NCBI RefSeq assembly: GCF_002099425.1
Contig: NW_018343987.1
Span: 9,983,501-10,047,500 of the forward strand
DNA length: 64,000 nt
Direction of reading: 5' to 3'
From: Phascolarctos cinereus
Taxonomy: Eukaryota > Chordata > Mammalia > Diprotodontia > Phascolarctidae
A program made the translations under genes and the position numbers. Under the pieces are notes generated by a model that had not been told where the DNA came from, made no database searches, and saw only the letters and a list, made by a program, of their open reading frames with translations. Shown in pieces: positions 32,581 through 41,599 of this stretch. The first letter of the stretch is position 1. Each line of letters starts with the position of its first letter.

Positions 32581-32793
32581 TTGTTCAGTTGTTTCAAAGG
32601 TGTCTGACTCTGTGACTTCATTGCCATGTCCTTCTGCAGCTCAATTTTCAGATGAGGAAACTGAGGCAAACAGGGTTAAGTGACTTGCCTACAATCACAC
32701 AGCTAGTAAGTGTCTGAGGCCAAATCTAAACTCAGGAAGATTCATCTTCCTGACTCTGGGCTGGGCAGTCTATCCACTGTGCCACCTAGCTTA
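32581..32793 (-). repeat. MAR1-type SINE, slightly shortened
   Basis: 'GTGTCTGACTCTGTGACTTC', CAGATGAGGAAACTGAGGCA, 'CACACAGCTAGTAAGTGTC', TGTGCCACCTAGC. Part of the RTE-derived block is deleted. Confidence 0.88.
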
Positions 32794-32833
32794 CCATAAT
32801 TCATATAATTAAGATCTTTTTTTCTCCCAGTAA

Positions 32834-33005
32834 AATTCTGTACTTTTAAGTAACAACCCCTTGCATATCTCACCTTTTCCCCTGTTATAAGCCTCTGGTG
32901 ATGTCTAAGATTTGGGATGGTCAGGCTAGACATATAAAGAGATGGGTGGACTTGTGCTAGCTGCCCAAATCTGAAAGTTGGATCATATGGAATTCTGAGT
33001 TCTTA
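32834..33005 (-). repeat. Unnamed repeat, arm 2 of an inverted pair
   Basis: The inverse of 31012-31185. Similarity ends at 'TATTATGTAT' on one side and 'TGTACTTTTAAG' on the other. Confidence 0.75.
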
Positions 33006-34185
33006 TTATGTATTCATTAGCCTGAAGATCACAGTGAAGGGATTTGCAGGTCATTTGGAAGAAGGGAGTTAGCTGACAGTGGAAAGGGTATAATTTTAAA
33101 GGCTCAGAGTTTGGAAACTGAGTTGATGTCAATGGAGAAACCTGAAGCAGCAGGTACAAGATAGCTTCTCATTCACACTTCTCGGCCTAGCCTTCAAAGT
33201 CCCTCCTTCAACTTTATATATTTTCCCTGGTGAAACTGAGACTTCATTTTGAGGCTAAGGGCAACACTTTTTAAAAGCTGCATGCTCTGGCTCGTGGCCA
33301 CCACAATGCTTAATATCATGGCCAACTGTAAAGAGTCTGTGTGTCCCCTGGGGGACTCTTCCTCATTTGGTTCTGGCTGCTGTGAAAAATAAATATCGAA
33401 GCCCAGATCAAAGCCCAGTTACTGACCCCAGTTTCAGTGATCATGAGAAAGTGTTAGAACTAGGGCATAAAGAGAGGGGGCCTTCCAGTGATCTTCCATG
33501 AACTTAAGGAATGATTAGTTTTAAAGGAAATGTCCCAGAATTGGACTTTTCTGCAATTGAGGCAAGGTGAATTGAAAAGTTTTCCTGACCACCGAGACTG
33601 ATCAGACTTTCCAACAATGGAGGCTGGGTGGAGCCAGATACAGAGTGAACTTTGTCTGTTCTGCAAGGTAATAGAGGATGTAGCATGCTATAATGATCTA
33701 TTTGGCAATATTGGCATTATTATTCCCATTTTATAGATGAAGAAACTGAGATGCAGAAGGGTTCATATCTACTCATTTAAAAAAAGTACTTCTTTGTCTG
33801 GGACAGTGATTTAATAACCAGTCTCTAGATACTGTCCTGCCTAGGTATCTTTCAAGGGACTTGAGAAAGTCCACAGCTTCGGAAAGCTCACTGGGTGGCA
33901 GCTACACTGTCCTCACCTGGCACACTTCACCTAGTACTCTGAACCTACTAAGAAAATCCACAGCAATCTGAAAACCTTTTCAATGGTAGACTTACCACTA
34001 TGCACAGATCTCTCCCAAATTCATAGTTCTTTGAGAGGGTCTATGCTCATCCCTGTGCATCAGCCTTTTAATAGCTTGGCCATCACTGTTGTTGCTTAGC
34101 GTCCCTATTGTAAGAAGATGCTTTACAATAATATCTCTTAGGCCTTTTCTTACCTTAATGTTCGCAAGGGGTGCTGCCCTCACTT
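33006..34185. other. Unassigned old sequence
   Basis: A MIR core fragment lies at about 33715-33765 (CCCATTTTATAGATGAAGAA). The remainder may be further decayed retroelement DNA but I cannot assign it. Minus-strand frames at 33460-33686 and 33998-34183 have no recognised domain. Confidence 0.35.
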
Positions 34186-34353
34186 AGCTATTGTGAACAT
34201 AGGAAGCCTATGCTTCAAAGTCCAGCTAGGATGATAGTAACTCTTGTATCAAAGCCCCCTGATATGAAGACCCTAGGTACATTTTGGAGGACTCCTTACT
34301 TCTCTGGTTCACTGCTACTACTGAAATAATCTGGGAACTTGAGTATCTGACAC
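34186..34353. repeat. Unnamed dispersed repeat, copy 1
   Basis: It shares 'AAGCCTATGCTT', 'CTAGGTACATTT', CTGCTACTACTGAAATAATC and GAGTATCTG with 36708-36886, same strand, roughly 75-80% by eye. Class unknown. Confidence 0.7.
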
Positions 34354-34851
34354 ACTTTCTCTCTAGGAACATAGCTACCAACTGTCTCATACCAACCCGT
34401 GTGAACCAACATATAGGTTTGTAAGGCTCAAGACATGAACAGGTGTATTTACATCAGAGGAAACAGATAGAATTCATATGAGAAAATAACATAGAAAATA
34501 ACATTACCCTTCAGCAAGCAGCTGATTCCCAGAGGCCTGTGAAGCCCAGGTTGCTTACTGCACTTTCCTGGCCGAGGAAAACCAAGGAATACCTCAGTAG
34601 GAATACCTACAGGTTGCTCCACCGCTCAGTACTTCCATATGGGTAACATTGCCTTCCCTCCAATTTTTGCTTCCAGACGCTCTCAGCAGATGGAAGGAAT
34701 GTTATTGTGTATTGTTTGGCTCACACCTCACACTTCCTGCAATTTTCCTAACTCCAGTAGTTGGCAGTCTTTCCCTTTCCTAGGGGACCAGCCTTCTCCC
34801 AGAACATTGTCCAGCCTAAAGTTTGTACTATGGTTCCCATGGCCTTTATCT
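34354..34851. other. Unassigned
   Basis: Nothing recognised. Confidence 0.3.
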
Positions 34852-34859
34852 TCACACAC

Positions 34860-34900
<41 letters not shown>

Positions 34901-34929
34901 CACACACACACATACACATGCACACCCCA
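34852..34929 (+). repeat. (CA)n microsatellite
   Basis: CA repeats with a few G/T variants, about 78 bp. Confidence 0.98.
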
Positions 34930-35265
34930 CATACCATACCTATACCTAGAGAAACCACAAATTTTTGTATCATATAAGCAGATCTCTCCCCCAGTTTTGC
35001 TTTGGCTCATGGCATCTTTTCACAGTTTAATTCTTTTTCTCTCCCAGCAATGGGGTAGTGTGTTTACTGTCTTTGTCTAGGGGCTCAGGGTCACACCCAC
35101 AAGTATCCCAAATGATCACTATCTTCTGTGATTCCTCCTAAATAAGCATGGCACAGTTATTTAAACCACCTGGAGATGTTTCACAAAATATTTAATGGAA
35201 GTAGAGAGTGACATATATTTCCCTGGCACTACTGCACACCAGGAGAGTGAAAGATTTGTAGTCAC
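34930..35265. other. Unassigned
   Basis: No feature recognised. Confidence 0.35.
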
Positions 35266-35269
35266 TGCT

Positions 35270-35535
35270 ATATCTCTGCTATGGACTATGAGGATATTAA
35301 AAAAGACTTGATGCCTGCTTCCACAAACTTATAGTCTAGTAGAGGAAAAATAAGTAAAAAAACCAAGTACAATATAGTGTGATTAGTATCATAAAAGAAA
35401 TACCAAGAAATTTTGAGTTGGGAGGAAGGAGAGATAACTGGCTAGCATGATCATGGAAAGTTTCAAAGAGGAGATGTCATTTGAGTTGGGCCTTGAAGGA
35501 TGGATAGACTGGATTTTAACAGGAAGAGATGGGTT
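35270..35535 (-). repeat. L2 3'UTR fragment
   Basis: 'CCACAAACTTATAGTCTAGTAGAGG' (abbreviated), 'GTTTCAAAGAGGAGATGTC' and 'GAGTTGGGCCTTGAAGGATG' match antisense L2. Confidence 0.7.
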
Positions 35536-35733
35536 AAATGAAAGGAGGACATTTCTAGAATCACAGAATCTTAGAGTTGGAAAGAACCTTAGTTCCTTTA
35601 GTTTAACTCTAATCTGAATAAGAATCCTTCTGTAAGGCAATTGACAAGTTGTCATCCAGATTTTGCATGAAGATCTCCAATGATGGAGAGCCCACTACCT
35701 CCTGAGACTGCCCATTCTGCTTTGAGATAGCTC

Positions 35734-36663
35734 TAACTTTTAAAATTTTTTTATAAAAGCCATTTATTATTTTACTCCCAATATATTCTTCTTTTTTATT
35801 TTTTAAAATTAATTAATTTATTTTTAGTTTTCAACATTCACTTCCATAAGATTTTGAGTTTTAAATTTTCTCTCTCTCCTACTTCTCCTCTCCCCTAACA
35901 AGGCATACAATCTAATATAGGCTCTACTTATACATTCATATTAAGCATATTTTCCCATTAGTCATGATGTAAAGAACAATTAGAACCAATGGGAGGAAGC
36001 ATGAGAATGAAACAATAAAACAAGACAACAAAGGAAAAGGAGAGCAAATAGTATGCTCCCATCTGCATTCAGACTCCATAGTTCTTTCTCTGGATGTGGA
36101 TAGCAATTTCCATCATGAATCTTTTGGAGTTGTCTTAGATTCTTGCATTGTTGTGAAGAGCCAAGTCTATCAAAGTCAGTCATCACATAATGCGGCTGCT
36201 ACTGTGTACAGTGTTCTCCTGGTTCTGCTCATTTCACTCTGCATCAGTTCATGTAAGTCTTTCCAAGTTTTTTTGAAGTCTGCCTGCTCATCATTTCTTG
36301 TAGTACAATAGTATTCCATTACATTCAAATGCCATAACTTGTTCAGCCATTCCCCAACTGATGGGCATCCTTTCAATTTCCAATTCTTTGCCACCACAAA
36401 AAGAGCTGCTATAAATATTTTTGTACATGTGGGTCCTTTTCCCATTTTTATGATCTCTTTGGCATATAGACCTAGAAGTGGTATTGCTAGATCAAAGAGT
36501 ATGCACAATTTTATAGCCTTTTGGACATAGCTCCAAATCACTCTCCAAAATGGTTGGATCATTTCACAACTCCACCGACAATGTATTAGTGTTCCAATTT
36601 TCCCACATTGTCTCCAGCATTTATCATTATCCTGTTTTGTCATGTTAGCCAATCTGATAGGTG
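35734..36663 (-). mobile_element. L1 LINE 3' end inside L3/CR1
   Basis: 5'-truncated, minus strand, with a long 3'UTR and the ORF2 C-terminus (MTKQDNDKCWRQCGKIG, IFIAALFVVAKNW; the open frame ends at 36176). GATAGCTCT occurs at 35725-35733 and 36664-36672, a short or decayed TSD. About 80-85% similar to the young copies, so an older insertion. Confidence 0.93.
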
Positions 36664-36707
36664 GATAGCTCTTCTTTTTATAAGTTTTTCTTACATTAAA
36701 CTTACTG

Positions 36708-36886
36708 TGAACATAGAAAGCCTGTGCTTGAAGAATCCATCTAGGATGAGCCCCTATAACTCTCGTTTCAAACTCTCTTGATGCAAAGGCTCTAGGTACA
36801 TTTGGGGGACTTCTTACCTCCCCAGTTCATTGCTACTACTGAAATAATCTGAGAACTTCAAAATTTGGTTTGAGTATCTGTAACTT
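36708..36886. repeat. Unnamed dispersed repeat, copy 2
   Basis: The counterpart of 34186-34353. It sits inside the L3/CR1 right beside the L1 insertion. It has about 12 extra bases (CAAAATTTGGTT) near its right end. Confidence 0.7.
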
Positions 36887-37089
36887 CTACCCACTGCTCT
36901 TAGTTCTGCCCTGGGGGCAAAGAAAAATAAATCTATCCTACTTCTACACAATAGTCCTTCAAATAGTTGGATAGCTATCACATCCTTGCTAAGTCATCTT
37001 TTAGCTAAACATAGCACTTTCTACAACAAATCCTTTTATGACATGATCTGGAAGCCCTTTGACACCTTGGTTGCCTTCCTCTGCCTGCT

Positions 37090-37345
37090 TTAGTTTATCA
37101 ATGTGTGCGTGTGTGGAGGGGCAGGATGGAGGAAGGCATGTTATGAAGGGCTTTGAAAGTCAAACAGAGCATTTTATATTTGATCTTGAAGGCTGTAGGG
37201 AGCTGATGGAGTTTATTGAATAGGAAAGTGACATGGTCAGTCCTGTAGGTTCACTTTGATCACGTTGGCAGCTGATTGGAGGGTGGAATGAAGTGGGGAG
37301 AGACTTGTGGCAGGCAAACCCACTAGAAGGCTACTGTGAAAGTCC
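37090..37345 (-). repeat. L2 internal/3' fragment
   Basis: 'GAAGGGCTTTGAAAGTCAAACAGAGC', 'GGGAGCTGATGGAGTTTATTG' and 'CTAGAAGGCTACTGTGAAAGTCC' (abbreviated) match antisense L2 ORF2/3' sequence. Confidence 0.75.
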
Positions 37346-37619
37346 AGGCATGTGAAGATGAGGGTCAGTTTGCTATGACTTTGCTCCTTCCTCTCCACTT
37401 CCAAACCCCATTTCTCTCAGACACCCTCCCCTCCCCCATAGCTAGCTCTCATGCACTTCCAAAAACAAGATTACCAAATGCACATGCTCCTCTTTGGCCA
37501 GTTAGTCTCTCATTTTATATAACATCCTAGATAGTTAAGCTGTCAAGACATTTTTTGAATTCTGAGTTTTTCATTTTCTCTGCCTTGTAATGTAAATCTT
37601 ACCTTCCAACTTAACTCAC

Positions 37620-37895
37620 CAAATCATAGATGTAGATCTAGAAGGGATTTTAAAAGTCACCAATCTCCACATTACCAATGAGGAAATTGAGGCCCAGAGA
37701 GGAAAAGTGACTTGTCCAAGGCTGTTATGTAGCAGAGCTGAGATTTGCGTACCAGCTTTCTGACTCCAAGTCTAGAACTTTTCCCATTGCACCAAAATTG
37801 TAAGTTTTTGAGAGCAAGGATCTGATTTTAATAATCTTTTATCTCATATCCACTAGCACATAATAGGGACTCAATAAGTTTTTCTTTAATTGAAA
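37620..37895. repeat. MIR/THER SINE (-) and L2 3' end (+)
   Basis: 37620-37800 is antisense MIR-type (ATGAGGAAATTGAGGCCCAG, 'CCCATTGCACC'). 37805-37890 is a sense L2 terminus ('CACATAATAGGGACTCAATAAG'). Confidence 0.75.
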
Positions 37896-38779
37896 ATATT
37901 TTTCCCTTCTCATATTTTCCTAGAGCTCTTAGTTTGAATAACTCCTTTGCTCCTATCACACAATACCCTGGAGTTTTCTGAAGTGTGGGGCATGCTATCG
38001 TCACAGAGTTTGAGATCCTAAAGGGAAATGGGGTGGTGGATGGGAGGGAAGCAGTATATGCCAATGCTTTGGTCACCAATGGCCAAAATTACTGGATATT
38101 TTTGAGTATAACCTCTGAACAAATGTATCCAATTAAAAAACATGAAAACAAAGTTGAAATCAAAGCTAATAAAAGCAAGACCAACAAAATTAATCTGTTC
38201 CAACTGACAGTGAAGACTGCATAGTGATAACTTAATGCAGAATGCTCAAATGAGGTCAAATCTGAGCCCAAGCCTGTGTTAAATAGTGATATACATGTAA
38301 TCTGCTCACTGTCACCATCAGTCCCTATGGACTTGTGATACAGATGAGTTGTATAGTTATGTTGATCACTGCTTTTGAATGTGAAGTGTATAAACTCAAA
38401 GTTAAACAATCTTTGTGGAAGCTATAAAGAAGTACCATAATATCCATTATATTTTTCAATGTCCTTGACTTTGGTTAAGTGCAATGTAATAGACTATTTT
38501 CTAATTCCTCCCACCTACTCAACTTAAAAGTGTAAATAGCTCAAGAATAGTTATAATTATTAAACATTTTCAACACAAGTTTAAATTTAATTGTCTTAAA
38601 TTATTTCCCCTAATTTTTAAAAAGTGAAATGATATCTGTTCATGATGGATAAACATATAACCTGTTTGAAGAAAAACATCCACAAAGGCAGCTGAAATTG
38701 GTACAAATATAGGCTAAAGAAAGAGTTGAAGTTTAAGGTTTAAGAAAGAGTTTAAATTTAAGAATTTAAGCGTCAGAAA
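37896..38779. other. Unassigned, AT-rich
   Basis: A 79-residue plus frame at 37985-38224 (MGHAIVTEFEILKGNG...) has no recognisable family. The region may belong to the decayed hAT element that follows, but nothing proves it. Confidence 0.35.
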
Positions 38780-39560
38780 TACAGAAATACAAAGTCAAAT
38801 GGCCAAATCCTGAAAATGTGATCTACCGTATTTATCACTGGTATTCGTAAGTACAATTAGTAGAAAGGAAGAACTACTACATTTGCTTTATAGGAATGCT
38901 CTAGCTGCAGATAGCATGAAACCTAATGAAGTGAAATATCTAGAAAACGAACATGTAGAATGTGATAACAAGAGATTTTTTCATAAAGAAATGCTTTTAA
39001 GTGAAGCAAAACCAAATTCTTAAAGAATTACTAAGTTTAGAGGCAGCTAGGTGGTGCAGATGATAGAGTACCAGCTCTGGAGTCGGAGTACCTGATTTCA
39101 AATCTGGCCTCAGACCAAACACTTGACACTTACCTAGCTGTGTGACCTTGGGAAAATCACTTAACCCCAATTGCCTAAAAAAAAAAGAATTACTAAGTTT
39201 AAAAAGCCTCATTTGATAAGAGAGACATTGGTGCTGATATTTAGGTATTGAGATAGTCAAAATAATGCTTGCTGAATTATATGTAAAGCAGGTTAAAATG
39301 GTTCCATTCATAGATAAGATGGTGGGAAGGAGAATTACCCATATGTCTGATGATCTACAAAATAAATTAATTAGAAAAGTAAAATTTTCCTATTTTTGAT
39401 GCAAGTGAATGGAAGTAACAGATGTAGCTAAAGATACACATTTGATTACACATGTATTGTTAGAACTGATGTTATGAAAGATTTGTTACTTGGCAAGCCT
39501 CTTGATGACAATGCCATATCATTAGAATTGTTCAATATAATTAATAAATTTTAAAAATTA
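38780..39560 (+). pseudogene. Broken hAT transposase (ZBED5/FAM200-like)
   Basis: Decayed plus-strand coding remains of a hAT-superfamily transposase. Around 38900-39020 the frame reads SMKPNEVKYLENEH ... KRFFHKEMLLSE, like the SMxPxKLKxHLExxHP...FF block after the BED zinc finger of ZBED5/FAM200 proteins. From about 39270 another frame reads VPFIDKMVGRRITHMSDD then LQNKLIRKVKFSYF, like PLSNDTVxRRIxDMSxDI; then EVTDVAKDTHLITHVL (family: DESTDIxxxxQLLxYVR, containing the first catalytic Asp) and GKPLDDNAISLELFNIINKF (family: CKPLxxTTxxxDIFxxV). Stops and frame changes lie at about 39377 and 39386 and near 39450. The later DDE residues and hAT dimerisation domain are not recognised. A SINE is inserted at 39040-39185. 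Terminal inverted repeats were not found. Confidence 0.75.
39040..39185 (+). mobile_element. Poly(A)-tailed tRNA-SINE with 16-bp TSD inside hAT
   Basis: GAGGCAGCTAGGTGGTGCAG, degenerate B box, 'CACTTAACCCCAATTGCC', A-tail. TSD AGAATTACTAAGTTTA at 39024-39039 and 39186-39201. Confidence 0.97.
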
Positions 39561-39940
39561 AAATTATATAGTGTGAGAGAAATATATTGGATGGAATTCA
39601 ACTGAAGATAGGAGGAAGCATAGTTCCAAAATACTATTTAAAATTATGTCTTGTGCAATTTGGACACATTGCTTGTTTCACAGATAATCACTTGTGTTGA
39701 GAAATTTGAGTGAGTAGCTAAATAATTTTCTAAGTGCTTACAAAAGCAATCAATTTGATTACAAAATAGTTTGTTAAAAAAGTTTTTGTAAAATAATGAA
39801 AAATGTTTAAAAAATAATGCAAAAGACTTCCAAAAAGGACAAGATATCCTATTGCCATATGCCTTCTCACAGTCCCTATGATTCTAAAGAACAAAATTCC
39901 TTGCTCTGGCCACCAATCTGACATATATGTGGTGTCTCTC
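39561..39940. other. Unassigned, AT-rich
   Basis: Possibly the decayed rest of the hAT element. No motif is firm. Confidence 0.35.
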
Positions 39941-39944
39941 TCTC

Positions 39945-40160
39945 TCTATTAGAATGTAAACTCCTTGAGAGATTGGACCATCTTACTTTTGTGTTCACAT
40001 ACACACTGAATAGTAAAGTACCTATAACATAGTAGATAATTATTTCATTCATTCATTCATTCATTCATTCATTCATTTATTCATTCACACATCTGACATT
40101 TATTATGAAAATACAATGACAACTAAAAAACATTCATGTCCTCAGGGAGCTTCCAGTCTA
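39945..40160. repeat. L2 end (+), (ATTC)n, L2 end (-)
   Basis: 39950-40042 is a sense L2 terminus ('AATGTAAACTCCTTGAGAG'). 40043-40084 is ATTC units. 40090-40160 is an antisense L2 end ('TGACATTTATTATG', 'CAGGGAGCTTCCAGTCTAC'). Confidence 0.75.
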
Positions 40161-40320
40161 CTGGAAAAATAATACCTTACATTCATACTGTAGTTTACAT
40201 GCTTTATGTAAGTCTCCCAACAATTCTGGGAGGTAGGTACTATAGATATTATTATTGGATGGATGAGGAAACTGAAGTTCAGAGTGGTTAAGTAGTTTGC
40301 CCATGGTCACTCTCAAATGA
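40160..40320 (-). repeat. MIR 3'/core, antisense
   Basis: 'CTTACATTCATACTGTAG', 'TGGGAGGTAGGTACTATAG', GATGAGGAAACTGAAGTTCA. Confidence 0.78.
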
Positions 40321-41595
40321 TTTGTATGATCCTTCTTGTGATGTAAATTGTAACTCATTCATGATTTTTTATCCTCTTGTCCTTATCCTCCCATAAGTTT
40401 GCTATGAGAAGTCCATGCACCCAACATGTTGGAAGCCTTTCTTATCTTCTATGACATTGCACAGACAACAGTGGACCACTCAGCTGTCCATCTATCATCT
40501 TTTACCCTTTCCAGGTGACCAGCTCATCTTCTTTTCCTATAATCCATTCCCCGAATACATCCTTTTCTTCAAATCTCCTTCTATGTCGCAGTCTGCTCAC
40601 ACTATCTGTGGGTCTCTCCATTGTCCTACACAATATTTACTTTTAGTTCTTCAGAAGCTATTGTGTTTAATGTCTCATAGCCATCTATAAAAACCAGTAG
40701 AATATTAGTTTTAAAAAGATGGGTTTTTATTATCAGAAGTTTGGGACTATTAGAGGAGCTTTGAAAGTTGCTAAAGACAGCTCAGCTCTTCTCCTCCTCC
40801 TCTTGATGCATTTTGGGGTCCAATTTGTTCCTTTGGCTATCCCTATTGATGGACAGTCTCCACAGGTTGTCCATCTAACTGTATATCTCTGTTAGGGCTT
40901 ATTCTAATCCCCCATCTTGTGGATGTAAAACCTTCCAATATTTCAAGTACTGAACAACAGGTCCTAAGTGAATGTCAACCACTTCAATGTATTTTTCTCA
41001 TGCTTTATTGTCCAAAAACTGGCACAGGAAAATTAAGAGTTAAATGAGAGATCTAGCCATGAATGAAACTTACTATTTTTGTTCTTTTAATATAGTAAGG
41101 GAGGTGAGAAGTCCAAAAGTCAGAAGACTTCCAGACTCAGAAGTTCAGCCAAGGCCATGAAAAGCAGATTCCTGTCTTTATGAAAATAGAAAATATGAAA
41201 AGAAATAAGAAAATGGATCAGGCAGATTCTCTCCTTTCTTTTTCTCCTTCCTTTGTTCTCCAACTCAATCACAATGTTGAAAATTTCTAAAACGTAGAGT
41301 TGGATGTGGAACACCCTGGAGATCCTGAAAAATGCAGAAGCATACCTAACACATGCTAGACACGAACATTTCCCTGTACAAAAGAGAAAATCTGAGATAT
41401 CTTTAGAGCTGTCCCATTATCATCTCAATATGCAAACAGACTTGGATGCCTCATTTGGCTCTCATTTCTAGTGTTCTTGAGGTTTTGGTCAGCTCTATAG
41501 AATATCCTTGAATAAATCTTATATTTGGACATATAAGTCTTATGTCTTATTTTCTTCTTTTTCTATCCCTAGTATGGACATTGAATTACTAGTTA
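40321..41595. other. Unassigned
   Basis: About 1.3 kb with no firm match. 41515-41540 contains 'TGAATAAATCTTATATTTGG', resembling a retroelement polyadenylation region, but nothing else supports that. Confidence 0.35.
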
Positions 41596-41599
41596 ACCA

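Larger units (their letters stand above)
35555..37085 (-). repeat. L3/CR1 LINE, split by L1 and an unnamed repeat
   Basis: The 3' end is at 35555-35733 (AGAATCACAGAATCTTAGAG, 'GGAGAGCCCACTACCTCC'). It resumes at about 36664-36705 ('TTTTTCTTACATTAAAC') and 36887-37085 ('CTTCTACCCACTGCTCTTAG', 'CCTTCAAATAGTTGGATAGC', 'GTTGCCTTCCTCTGC'). The order matches the antisense CR1/L3 consensus exactly, which shows that both internal pieces are later insertions. Confidence 0.85.

Noticed and set aside
33998-34183. 61-residue minus frame as gypsy gag or protease
   Set aside because: No gag zinc knuckle or protease motif could be recognised, so it was not attached to the element.
37985-38224. Possible small protein MGHAIVTEFEILKGNG...
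   Set aside because: 79 residues with no recognised family, no conserved signal and decayed repeats on both sides; left as unassigned.
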